Source of the DNA: Sphaerolaimus hirsutus
Taxonomy: Eukaryota > Nematoda > Chromadorea > Monhysterida > Sphaerolaimidae
Assembly (NCBI GenBank): GCA_964036195.1
Contig: OZ038450.1
Span: 30,010,794 to 30,074,793 of the forward strand
Reading direction: 5' to 3'
Length of the DNA: 64,000 nucleotides
A model generated the notes under the pieces. It had not been told where the DNA came from. It saw only the letters and a list, made by a program, of their open reading frames with translations, and did no database searches. This document shows positions 21,778 to 32,297 of the stretch, one piece after another (position 1 is the first letter of the stretch; every line of letters starts with the position of its first letter). The translations under genes were made by a program, and so were the position numbers.

Positions 21778-21913
21778 CAGTTTAGTGTAAGAAGAAGCTC
21801 TGATGATAATTGTACTGTACATCTTCCTGGTGATGATATAATATTTCTGCTGATTTTTTATAAAGAATTGTATCACCACTATTTTATGGTATGTACTTGC
21901 ATGCTGATTCCAG

Positions 21914-22018
21914 GTGTGTGTCCTGATGGAACAGACAAGATTTGATGAACCAGAAAGCATGATAGATATTGGTAAACCAGCAATCAAAATGATGTTTAAA
22001 AATCTTGCAGGATTATTG
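21914..22018 (+). CDS. Gene A exon 7: PAN-like, second half
   Basis: Acceptor GATTCCAG, donor TTATTG|GTAATT, 35 codons in phase 0. It reads VCVLMEQTRFDEPESMIDIG then KPAIKMMFKNLAGLL. Its first Cys completes the PAN-like pattern of exon 6. The gene C counterpart runs 9 codons further to a TGG|GTAATT donor. In A' a stop follows soon after this donor, supporting the splice here. Confidence 0.75.
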
Positions 22019-22178
22019 GTAATTGACTTTCACTTTTATTTAAAAAAGTAACTTCATGAGCTTCAAAGTTTTTGGGGTTTCTGTTTGTTATCAAAAATGT
22101 ATTCTCTGTTTATAATAATTATGATGAATGTATTTTCAGTATTAAGTGTTAAGTTAAGAAAATATGTGTGCTAGGAAT

Positions 22179-22330
22179 CAGAGTTGCAAAAACGTGTTTA
22201 CATTTACCCGAAATACCCAGTTATTTGGGTATTTATACTTACGTTTACGTTTACGTTTTCCAAAAATACCATTACGCTTTGTTACGTTTTCCTGACACAA
22301 TTACCCGGGTACCAGAGAAAACGTAAAAAT
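22179..22330. mobile_element. hAT-type element, left end only
   Basis: CTAGGAAT|CAGAGTTG at 22,171-22,186, followed by inverted ACGTTTACGTTTACG arrays, matches the left side of the intact element at 36,832 and the family of 2,287. No right end is seen, so the element is truncated or diverged and its end coordinate is approximate. Confidence 0.5.
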
Positions 22331-22940
22331 CGTATGAAACACGCACAAAAACCATGCATTTTTTAACTTTTTCTGATATCACAAGTTACATGATGGAAGC
22401 GTGAATCAGCGTTCACAGTGCCATTAAGTTTTTGAATGAAATTTCAAATTGCAACCATGAAAACTATCTTGTGTGGCCACAACATGGTAGATTTAGTTGC
22501 AATATTTACTCAGTTTGTTTGTATCCATATTTAAAGCAACTTTTTCACAAAAACAGTGGTAAATAAGACGTTTGACCGATGGTAAGTGTGGTGCACAATT
22601 TATTCGTTTGTTTGTGGTGACTTCATCCATCAAAATACAGTAACATTTATTTCTTTTGTAACAAATTTTGCGGTACACCGTTTTTGTATCAGTTTACAAA
22701 CAATAGCTGACCAATTTGTAAGGTAAATTTGTGCACCAGATTATACCAGATTTATTCTAGTTCAAGGTTACCTCCTATTTATATTGGACACACAGATTCT
22801 ATTGGAAACATATTAATCTACTATTAATTAGAACCCCACCCCAGTACCCCACCCACCAATTAGTTTTTTTGTATTTAGGCACAAATTGTTTAGTTACAAA
22901 ATGTTCACAGATAGTTTTCTGAACTTTAACAAAAACCCAG

Positions 22941-23006
22941 ACACTACCACATCTGAAATATGGTGGGCTGTGCAATGGGCCACCGGAGAAATGTGGAGTC
23001 AAGTGA
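22941..23006 (+). CDS. Gene A last exon: CNGPPEKCGVK
   Basis: Acceptor AAAACCCAG; TLPHLKYGGLCNGPPEKCGV, then K and TGA. A second open frame crosses the same DNA, but differences between copies (AAA/AAG, CCG/CCA) are silent only in this frame. Phase 0 matches exon 7. Two Cys surround NGPPEK. No polyadenylation signal stands out immediately downstream. Confidence 0.7.
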   Translation, partial: TLPHLKYGGLCNGPPEKCGVK

Positions 23007-23347
23007 ATATTGTGACTATGATGAAAATGTGATTGATATTGGTTCAAAAATCTCTATAATGATGAATTGACTATTTTAGCAATGTTTTGTATATTGACGA
23101 AAATGAAATGAAATGAATGGATTACAATGGAAATAATAAATGGAAAAGTAACAAAAAATTTCAGCTCACAGGATAGTATGAGAATAGGGGTAAAAAGGTT
23201 GACCCCATAAGCGCACAATAGAGCCAAAAATACCTGAGAATAGGTGCTAAGGAACAATCACTAGTTTTTGAAGGTGAAAATGGGAAAAGCATGAAAATTG
23301 GTTATTTTGATCATAAATTGGCATAAAATAAGATATATCGACAACTG

Positions 23348-23539
23348 GGGGCACTCCCAGACCCTGCAAAAAGCCCTGTAAAATGTCAAATGTCATGCGA
23401 AGTGTCAAAGGTCATGGAGAATGCCCTGCAAAATGGAAAACGTACGTTTGCCATATTACTGGGCATTTTACATGACTTTTGACACCTTGCATGACATTTG
23501 ATATTTTACAGGGCTTTTTACAGGGTCTGGGAGTGGTAC
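23348..23539. mobile_element. CWG MITE 3' of gene A
   Basis: Ends GGGGCACTCCCAGACCCTGC-like and ACAGGGTCTGGGAGTGGTAC between CTG (23,345) and CAG (23,540). Arms TGTCAAATGTCATGC. It has a copy at 37,859-38,024. Confidence 0.75.
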
Positions 23540-23572
23540 CAGGTTTCATGTCGAGATTGGCCCAATGCAAAT

Positions 23573-24213
23573 AAGGCGTCCAATTCTAAAAGTCGACAAG
23601 ACCAAAATATGAAAATTTTAAGTTAGGCCCGGAAACGTCATCTGGGGCCACTCCCACACATTTTTCATAATTTTCCATAAATTGTTTGACCTCACATGCC
23701 CATATGGCAAAATGCCAAATTTGACATTTTTAGGGAAAAATGTGAAAAATTTGGGCAATAAGTTGACAAGTCCACTTAGTTTTGGGCTAAAAGTCGACAA
23801 GTCCACTTTCCGCAGCCCTTTTTTATGGGAAAAAACGCAAGAAATGTGATAAGTCCATCATGGACACCGATTTCTTAAAGTTGACAAGTCCATAAATTTC
23901 CCATAAGGGAAGCGCAACGCCGGCGGGAACAAAAATGTTCGCGAGTGCAAGAAGTCGATAAGTGAATTTTCCTCCCCAAAACAGTTTTGTTCTGTCCGGG
24001 TAGAATTTTATAGACACCCAATTTTTCCATTATACGTTGAGAGCAGGGGCTGAAAATTTGACACTTTCTTGTTGACATTTGGAATTCAATGTTGAGCATG
24101 AGAGAGCCCCATTGGACACGCACCACGGACCTGGAATTGGAAATGAAACTTAAAATGCGATTTACTCAAAATCACATTTTGTGGACTTCTCGACTTTTAG
24201 AATTAGACGCCTC
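23573..24213. mobile_element. GAGGCGTC element, TSD AAAT
   Basis: AAAT on both sides (23,569-23,572; 24,214-24,217). Ends AAGGCGTCCAATTCTAAAAG and CTTTTAGAATTAGACGCCTC, with internal AAGTCGACAAGTCCA repeats. The A' side carries the same insertion truncated at its right end (38,058). Confidence 0.8.
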
Positions 24214-24217
24214 AAAT

Positions 24218-25340
24218 ATGGAAACAATTGTGGTGGTCAACGGTGGAATAGCAGTGTACACCAAAATCGCCTTGAAATGTATGGTCATAGGGGGGGGGGG
24301 GGACTACTGGGATATCTGTGAAAATGTACTTTGGATTAGGATTGCGCTTAGCAACATCGCAAATCCTATAGCCATTTGTATAGTATGTATTTACACGATG
24401 CAGGTAAAATCTGCAGAAATAGGACCTTCCTGGCAGAGAATGAAGAAATCCTAAACCATTATTCATATGCAATCTCAGACAATCGTAAACATAATATGTT
24501 TTCGGTTTTAGTGGGAGACTTTAACGGGCATATTGGTAATAGTTCAACAGGATTTGAGCGAAATCGTCCCGAACAAAATGAAACAGGGAGATTGTTCCTG
24601 TCCTTTACGGAAGTCATCTGATAGTATTCTATCCGATCATTGTGCAAAGTAACAATTCTTAGTCAGCAAATGGAGGGTGCTGTCACAAACAGTGGTCCTC
24701 TATTTGAGCATGGCTGGTTTGTTAAAGGTGAATCTAAAATAGAACCCTTTAAAGTAGCACTAGAAAAGGTTGTGGGTGACCAAAAGAGAACTATTGCACC
24801 TATGAAGCAATTCTGGGCATATTTCAAAAAGTTGCCAAAATGAATTTTCCCATTAGATCTCCGAAAGCCCCCATTAATGATACTGAAAACAGTATTAGGC
24901 GGTATAAATCAGAAATACAAAGGTATAGAAGACACCTTAAACTAGGTCTGATTCTATGTACCAAGTATAAATGTAGGGTCAATGGTCTTCGCGATAAAAT
25001 ACGAAGCTGCGAAAAAGAATATGATCTTACGCAAAAGCAAAAATGACTGGAGCGCAAACTATACATGAACAGTATTAACACTGATCTGTAACAAATGACC
25101 AAACACTTTAGAGAAAGCGGAGTAGCATTTCCCATGCTGAGAACAACATCCTGGAGACCTAGCAGACACACCAGATAAAATATCTGAAGTGTTGCGTAGC
25201 TTTTGGAGAAAAGTTCAGACAGCAAATCCTATGCTTGATAGCACCGACTGTAATACATCGCTTTCTGGTGTAATCAACACTGATGTAAGAATCAGGCTAA
25301 ACAATCAAATATCCATAGGGGAGGTTGACATGAATCACAT
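24218..25340 (+). pseudogene. LINE fragment: endonuclease to pre-RT, decayed
   Basis: Broken frames give GGIAVYTKIAL, DICENVLWIRI and VLVGDFNGHIG, motifs of the APE-type endonuclease of non-LTR retrotransposons. Next come KVALEKVVGDQKRTIAPMKQ and a basic coiled stretch (RRYKSEIQRYRRH). Stops and frameshifts separate the pieces, and there is no reverse-transcriptase core. It lies directly against the GAGGCGTC element and has no counterpart on the A' side. Confidence 0.7.
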
Positions 25341-25495
25341 GCAATGGCATTTGTTTCTTTATTTTTCTTGTATTCCGTTGTGAGCTATCATCTACAACTG
25401 ATCCTTAAGTCTCTACTAGTGCGGTGCAAACTAGAACAACTAACCAAAAACTACACTAAACAAACTTAACTGAAAAAAAACAGAATTTCCATTTG

Positions 25496-26173
25496 AAGGG
25501 TGTGCTTCTAAAAGTACCGATCTACAAAAAATTGATTTTGAGATAATCGCGATTGAAAGTTTGGAGCATGCAATACCCATACATGGGTATTGGGTATGGG
25601 AATTTTGGGTAAGGGTATTTCGGCCATATTGTTGGGTATCCACATGCATGGGTATAATCATTGATTATACACATAACACTAGCTATATAACATTTAGGGA
25701 ATTGTATTTTTGTAGTACAGTACATTTTAAAGGAACAAATTGGTAATAGCGTGTAGATCGGTATTTTTTAAAGCACAAAATCAGAAAGCTGTAGATCGGT
25801 ACTTTTACCCATAATAAAAAAGCACAAAATGAGTTTTTGCGCAACCGGACGCCAATCTGACATCGGTACTTTTAGAAGCACAAAAAATAATGTGCAGATC
25901 GGTACATTTAAAAGAACAATTTTGAAAAAAGTGTGTAGATCGGTACTTTTAAAGACACAAAAGCTGAAAAAGCTTGTAGATCGGTACTTTTAAAATTTCA
26001 AAAACTGTATTTTGCAATTATTTTGCTTTTTTCGACCCCATATCTCTAAATTGAATTTCGCACCCCCCACATATTATATATATTTTTGAAGCGCATTTTT
26101 ATGGGGACCCCAAAAATGGTCCTAACTCAAATTTGAAAAATTTGTAGATCGGTACTTTTAGAAGCACACCCTT
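25496..26173. mobile_element. AAGGGTGTGC hairpin-array element, TSD CATTTG
   Basis: Ends AAGGGTGTGCTTCTAAAAGT and ACTTTTAGAAGCACACCCTT between CATTTG copies (25,490-25,495; 26,174-26,179). The second copy of the region has the empty site TTCCATTTGGAAA at 41,798. The interior is a series of inverted AGTACCGATCTACA/TGTAGATCGGTACT motifs. Non-coding; 6-bp duplication, superfamily unknown. Confidence 0.85.
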
Positions 26174-26625
26174 CATTTGGAAAAAAAATTATTAGCTGAT
26201 AAAACTTTGTATGTGCATGTAAAAATCCATTGTATTCACATGTAAACTTATGTGATAAAAAATAAATGACCAAAGGAATGTGCACTAAATAATGTGATTA
26301 TATTCTTGTCTATAAAAACCGGATTTGAACAGTGGAACATTTAAATTTGCATATGAAAATTGTTGATTTGCATATTGGTGTTGTGTGCACTGTGCAGTAC
26401 AGACATAAAAAATAATGCATATTGCAGTGGTACAGATGATGTGATAATGAAAATAATGTGTGTAATTCTCAATAATTCTGAATAATTATGTAAGTTTCTG
26501 CAGCATCGTATTTGCGATTAAATTCACATGGACATAGCACAACAGGATCAGATGAAATGAGCACACAAAAAAGTTACTGTTATTTGTTTTTCCAACATTT
26601 GGAGACAGATTAAAAAATATTAAGT

Positions 26626-26701
26626 ATGAGGATAACACTTCGACTACTTTTCATATCTGCATTTTGTGCACTACGAACACAGGCATGTAAACATTTTAAA
26701 T
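26626..26701 (+). CDS. C' exon 1: signal peptide
   Basis: Reads MRITLRLLFISAFCALRTQA then CKHFK, donor AAAT|GTGAGT. It is identical to gene C exon 1 (42,503) except for one residue (R/G at position 6), and clearly different from gene A exon 1. Flanks match 41,640-42,790 closely. The exons expected to follow are not visible before the assembly gap. I read it as the other haplotype or a duplicate of gene C exon 1, not the start of A'. Confidence 0.7.
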
Positions 26702-27084
26702 GTGAGTCATTAGCAAGTACTCTTTTATATTGAACAACCTTAGTCAACCAATTTAGCTGAACAATTTGGTCAAAAGGAACCATTGTATCAAACAAAAAAT
26801 GCACCAGATCATTGCAAGGCAGAAGTTCAGAAATATGGTTGGTTTCACTGTATAACTATAATAAAATCCAGAAAAGACCAGATGTATACTGTGATACTTT
26901 TTGTGAAAAATATGAGTTGAATTTGCATATAAATGGTGTGCTTCTAAAAGTACCGATCTACAAAAAATCGATTTCGAGATAATGGAATTGAAAGTTTGGA
27001 GTATGCAATACCCATACATGGGTATCGGGTATTGGAATTTTGGGTATGGGCATTTGGGGTATAGTATTGGGTATCCACATGCAT

Positions 27085-27575
27085 GGGTATAATTTTTAGT
27101 TCCCTGCTGGGGACAAACGTCCCTGGTCGGGGACCAAAATTCTTTGTTTACTGAAAAAATTTTTTCTCACTGGGGACGTTTGACCCCAGTCGGGGCCATT
27201 TCAACTTTGCTGGGGACCAGTCCCCAGCCGGATTTTGATCACTATACAAAAACAAAGTGATCGATGAAAATTGAAGTGTAAATAAAATAGGATTCACTAA
27301 TCGCCCTGAGCTGAAATTTCACATGTGAACTCACTAAGCGAAGGAGTACACACATGCCAAAATTCAGACAAATCCAAAAAAAAATTATACACTCCCCCAA
27401 AGAAAATGCATCAGCGTGTGTAACTGTCTTGTAAAAATTTTGTGCATGCTAATTTGGTGATAATTCACCTAATTAACATGCAAACAACCCATAAACGCCA
27501 ATTATATACTTTTGAAAAATTTTATTTTTTGCCAGGGACCAGTCCCTGGCTGGGACCTGTGTAAATAGCCTAAAA
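27085..27575. mobile_element. GGGACCGGTCCC element copy
   Basis: GGGGACGTTTGACCCCAGTC, CAGCCGGATTTTGATCAC and the right part TTTTTTGCCAGGGACCAGTC with TGTGTAAATAGCC match the family. A related, shorter piece is at 42,800-43,135. Confidence 0.5.
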
Positions 27576-27979
27576 ATTGTGCAAATAAAAGTACTGATCT
27601 ACATGTACATCAGTACATTCAGAAAAACTGGTTTCGTTCAATTTTGATGAATAGCATACGTTTTTCTAATGTGTGCTTCTAAAAGTACTGATCTATGGCA
27701 CACAAAAATAAAATTTCAAAATTTGTGCAAATAGAAGTACCAATCTACCAGCAGATCGGTACTTTCAGATTTACCATTTTGGTGTTAATTTGATGAAGAA
27801 TGAACATTTTATAATGTGTGCTTCTAAAAGTACCGATCTACAGCACAAAAAAAAATTCAAAATTTGTGAAAATAAAAGTACCGATCTACTAGCAGATCGG
27901 TACTTTCAGATTTACCATTTTGGCAATATTTTGATGAAAAACAAACTTTTTTATAATGTGTGCTTCTAGAAGTACTGAT

Positions 27980-29949
27980 TAGGGTGTCAAAAATTTTTTT
28001 TTTACGGAAAACGGAAAACGGAAAGGTAAAATTTTTTCACTTTACGGAAAACGGAAAACGGAAAGGTAAAAAAAAAAATTTCTGCTGGAAAACGGAAAAC
28101 GGAAAGGTAAAAAAATTCACTCGGCGGAAAACGGAAAACGGAAAGGTAAAAAAAAATTGTCGGCCGGAAAACGGAAAACGGAAAAATGAAATGCCGGAAA
28201 ACGGAAAACGGAAAGCAAAATTTGCACGGAAACGGAAAAAAAATAAAGTGAAATCAGCACGGTAATAGACAAATTTGCAGAAGGAAAACCTGCATGCAGG
28301 TTTGCCTGTTTGGCTTTGATTGTGGTAGCTGTACATTCTGCAACTATGGATGATGCCTGTAACTTCACTTGTAGTTCAAGCTTAACTGAACCAACAAAAA
28401 ATCATCAAAAAGTAGCCATAGTGGCCATAGGAAAGGAAACACGATGACAATTTCACAGTCTAGAAGCAGTGGGAATCACTGATGACCCCTATGCAATTGA
28501 TGACAACATTGCAGAGGAGATGATAATAAATAGCATAAAATTCAACAACAACAAACAATACTATATTGACTGGCCATATAAAGAGAATATCAGTGACCTG
28601 CCCATGGGAAAAGCAGAAGCCTTGGTGCGGTTTAAATCACTGATAAGAAGATTCAACAAAGATCCAAACTTATTTGAACAATACTGGAAAGTTTTGGATG
28701 ACCAACTAGAAAAGGGAATAATTGAGATCTGTGATGACAAAACAGACAACAAGGGGATTCATTACCTGCCACACCAGCCAGTAATCACGCTGGGCAAATC
28801 AACATCATGCAGAATCGTGTACGATGGGTCGGCAGGTAAGCCCAGTTTCAACGAGTGCCTTTTTAGAGGAGCAATTACAACACCATTAGCACTGGGCCTA
28901 CTCCTGAGGTTCAGGGCAGGCAATCTAGCATTAATTGCCAATATTGAAAAGGCATTTTTGCAAATAGGATTGCATGACCAAGCTAGAGACTACACACGAT
29001 TTTTCTGGCTGAAAGATGCCTCAAAACCAGTAACTGAAAATAACTTAATAGTACTTTGTTTTAAACGCGTACTGTTTGGACTTGTCTGCAGCCCAGCAAT
29101 TTTGGGAGCAGTCATAAAATACCATTTAAATGTGACAATAAACAACATGAATGAATATGAAGAAAATGAAGGGGAACAAAACCAGTTGGCGATGATAATA
29201 AACAACATTTACGTTGATAACTTCATCATGAGTGTCAGGAATGAAGTTGAAGCTTTAGAACTATATTACAAAGTCAAAGCTTTTTTTAACCAATGTTCTA
29301 TGAACATGAGGGAATGGCTGTCAAACTCCAGATCAGTCATGAATGAAATAGCAGAAAATGACAGGAGTCCAAAGGTGAATAAAATTGTCGCAATAATGGG
29401 CATGAAATAAAATCACCGAACGGACATGCTGGCAATATCAACACCAAAATTGCAAATTGACAGCATCACAACACCAACCAGATGAAACTTGAATAAATTA
29501 TTGGTGTCAGCATATGACCCAATTGGGTTCACAGCACCTGTTTCACTGACCCTGAAATCCCAGTTGTCAATGCTGCTCCAAGAGACAAAAACAACACATG
29601 GAATGAGCCAATTGAAGATAAATCAGATTGGAAAAACAATGGAAAAATGCCAGAAAACTGAAAATTGAGCCAGAAAATGGAAAAATGGCCTGGTAAAACA
29701 GAAACGGAAAGGTAAAAATTTTTCAGCCGGAAAACGGAAAAATGGGCCGGAAAAACGGAAACGGAAAGGTAAAAAATTTTCAGCTGCCGGAAAATGGAAA
29801 ACGGAAAGGTAAAAATTTTTTGGCTGCCGGAAAACGGAAAACGGAAAGGTAAAAATTTTTCGTCTGCCGGAAAACGGAAAACGGAAAGGTAAAAAATTTT
29901 CCTGCGGAAAGGCGGAAACGGAAAACGGAAACGGAAATTTGACACCCTA
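27980..29949. mobile_element. hAT-type element carrying a BEL/Pao pol fragment
   Basis: Ends TAGGGTGTCAAA...TTTGACACCCTA with 8-bp duplications GTACTGAT (27,972-27,979) and GTACCGAT (29,950-29,957). The matching sequence at 43,535-43,560 reads AGAAGTACCGATCTACAAC without it, an empty site. Both flanks of the interior are GGAAAACGGAAAGGTAAAAA arrays, and the middle (about 28,260-29,625) is retroelement pol sequence. Relatives: 38,658-39,289, 41,947-42,197 and the left end at 60,609. Confidence 0.9.
28448..29600 (+). pseudogene. BEL/Pao reverse transcriptase fragment
   Basis: The 313-codon open frame (28,469-29,410) contains LEKGIIEICDD, HYLPHQPVITLGKS, RIVYDGSAGKPSFNECLF, ALIANIEKAFLQIGLHDQAR and RVLFGLVCSPAILGAVIKYH, the order and spacing of the Pao-type reverse transcriptase. 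The catalytic motif is YVDN where YVDD is expected. Homology extends upstream through a TGA at 28,445 (FHSLEAVGITDDP) and downstream past TAA at 29,408 (YDPIGFTAPVSL). Protease, RNase H and integrase are not present, and no LTRs flank it. It is a dead fragment within a hAT element; the hAT could have captured it or been its landing site. Confidence 0.85.
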
Positions 29950-30549
29950 GTACCGATCTACAACAAGAATCAGATGAAATTTTAATTTGTGCACTACATG
30001 TAGATCGGTACTTTCAGAATTACCAATTTTCACGTCATTTTCAAATTTCAAGTATTTTTTTCCAATGTGTGCTTCTAAAAGTACCGATATACAGCACAAA
30101 AAATTAACATTTTCAATATTGTGCAAATAAAAGTATCGATCTACATCCAGATCAGTACTTTACGAATTACCAAAAAAAATTGTGCATTTGAATGTACCAA
30201 TCTAACTTCCATACTTTCAGAAGCACAAATTTTTTATTGTAGATCAGTACTTGATCAGTACACAAAAAGCACAAAATGAGTTTGTGCTCTGAAAAGTGCT
30301 GATCGGATAGCGGTACTTTCAGAAGCACAAAAAATAATGTGCAGGTCGGTACTTTTAAAAGAACAATTTTGGAAAAAGTCGGTAGATCAGTTCTTTGTAA
30401 GATACAAAAGCTGAAAAAGCTTGTAGATTGGTACTTTTAAAATTTCGGTAATTGTATTGCCATTTTTTGGCATTTTTCGACCCCCCATATCTCAAAATCT
30501 ATTTTCACCCCCCCCCCCACACTTTTTTAAATTCTTTTTGAAGCGCTTA

Positions 30550-31050
30550 AGCCGGAATTAGAGCTCAGCGTCGATTCGACGTGAAATGACGACGTGAAAT
30601 TAATTACACGAGTGTGGATCATGCTACGGGTCTACAATTTTCTAAGGATAATATATGAATCAATACTTTAATCGTGTCCAATACTGAGTGTTATCAGCCA
30701 CAACTAGAGCGAATTGAAAAATTCAATTTTGATAATTCCACGTTATCATTTTACGTCAGGGAACAACTTGACATTTCACGTCAGACTATTGCTTGCAACC
30801 GTCGACGTGAAATGTAAAGTTAGTTCCCTGACGTAAAATGATGACGTGAAATGAGAAAAATTTAATTTTTCAATTCGCTCTAGTTGTGGCTGATAACACT
30901 CAGTATTGGACACGATTAAGGTATTGATTCATATATTATCCTTAGAAAATTGTAGACCCGTAGCATGATCCACACTCGTGTAATTAATTTCACGATGTCA
31001 TTTCACGTCATCATTTCACGTCGAATCGACGCTGAGCTCTAATTTCGGCT
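30550..31050. mobile_element. Full-length foldback MITE, TSD TTA
   Basis: A 501-bp, nearly perfect inverted repeat with arms of about 245 bp. It begins AGCCGGAATTAGAGCTCAGC, ends with its inverse, and has a short loop near 30,800. TTA flanks both ends (30,547-30,549; 31,051-31,053). The other copy of this region has GAAGCGCTTACCTATGG uninterrupted (44,118-44,134). A 3-bp TTA target suits PIF/Harbinger-type elements. CACGTCA/TGACGT motifs recur. Non-coding. Confidence 0.9.
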
Positions 31051-31119
31051 TTACCTATGGGGACCCCAAAAATGGTCCTAACTCAAAATTGAAAAATTTG
31101 TAGCGCTGTGTGCTTCTAA

Positions 31120-31319
31120 NNNNNNNNNNNNNNNNNNNNNNNNNNNNNNNNNNNNNNNNNNNNNNNNNNNNNNNNNNNNNNNNNNNNNNNNNNNNNNNNN
31201 NNNNNNNNNNNNNNNNNNNNNNNNNNNNNNNNNNNNNNNNNNNNNNNNNNNNNNNNNNNNNNNNNNNNNNNNNNNNNNNNNNNNNNNNNNNNNNNNNNNN
31301 NNNNNNNNNNNNNNNNNNN
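31120..31319. other. Assembly gap, 200 N
   Basis: Exactly 200 undetermined bases, probably a placeholder length. Sequence after it resumes at the equivalent of 15,217, just past gene A exon 3. The left side ends within the AAGGGTGTGC element equivalent to about 44,180. Any A' exons 1-3 and C' exons after the first would have to lie in the missing DNA. Confidence 0.98.
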
Positions 31320-32229
31320 TGTATTCACATTGATTTTGACAATATTTAGAAGCAATTATGTAAAATTGTGATCATTACAAAGTCAACAGTTTTTACCGTA
31401 CATTGTTGAATACAGAAAAATTGTACCAAAAAGTTCTGGATGAGTATCCTGCCAGTTTTATATAGTATTCTAGCCATCATTCTCAATATGCATAACCATA
31501 TTACCTCAAAGTGTAGACATACCCTTCAATAAAAGGTACCTCTAATCAGATGTGTAATTTTTTGCCTTTTTGAATGTGATGAAATAAATAATAGGCATCC
31601 TTAAAAATGACAAAGATGCCAAAATGCATGAAATTAAGAAAATAGTGACCAAACATGGCAGACAATTATGAAAATGATGCCGAAAGGGCACCCAGATAGA
31701 TCACTAAGCATAAATTTTTGTTAGGTCTGACTGATCCACCATTTTGTTACATTTCATATGAATTATAAATTGAATTGAGTGGTTATTTGTGATTGGTTGA
31801 ATGTTTGTGGAATCTACCAAAATAATAGCGTGTAGAATCTACCGAAATAATAGCCTACAATAGGAGTAAATATGCTATCTTCATTATCCAATACATAAAA
31901 CCTTCTTCTAATTCATAAAAACACAGTAATAATCTCCTTTCCATTCTCATTCATCCCCTCATACAGCAAAATTTGAAGCCTTTTATTAATGTCTCATAGT
32001 ATTTAAAAAATTTTACCTCAACATCCACATAGAAAAATCAAAGTGTATGTGCACTCCAGACTCCACCCTATTTTCTACCAAGCATATCTTTGCAATAATT
32101 CCAGATGATACAAACAGCTACAAACACAGTGACCAACATTTGCACTCAGTTGTAACCACATTTGTAATCAGGATTCAGGTTTATCAATGAATGTTTGTTT
32201 GATGGCACTTAAAAAAATTTATTATGCAG

Positions 32230-32297
32230 ACCTTGTGTGCCCCCTCCAACAACTTGGAATTTAGTTGAGCTGGATTATGAGTCAGCATGTGTTAAAG
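32230..32297 (+). CDS. A' exon 4
   Basis: Identical in coding sequence and borders to gene A exon 4 (PCVPPPTTWNLVELDYESAC). Preceded by the same intron 3 sequence without the GAGGCGTC element. Confidence 0.75.

Larger units (their letters stand above)
26932..31119. mobile_element. AAGGGTGTGC element with nested insertions, runs into gap
   Basis: Left end AATGGTGTGCTTCTAAAAGT after CATATA (26,926-26,931). The counterpart right end at 44,202 is followed by CATATG. Inside are repeated AAAAGTACCGATCTAC hairpins, a GGGACCGG piece (about 27,085-27,575), a hAT element (27,980-29,949) and a foldback (30,550-31,050). The sequence breaks off at the N run. Confidence 0.65.

Noticed and set aside
22941..23040. 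Alternative last-exon frame SEIWWAVQWAT
   Set aside because: Differences between copies are silent in the CNGPPEKCG frame but change residues in this one.
31110..31355. Open frames across the N run
   Set aside because: They consist of undetermined bases.
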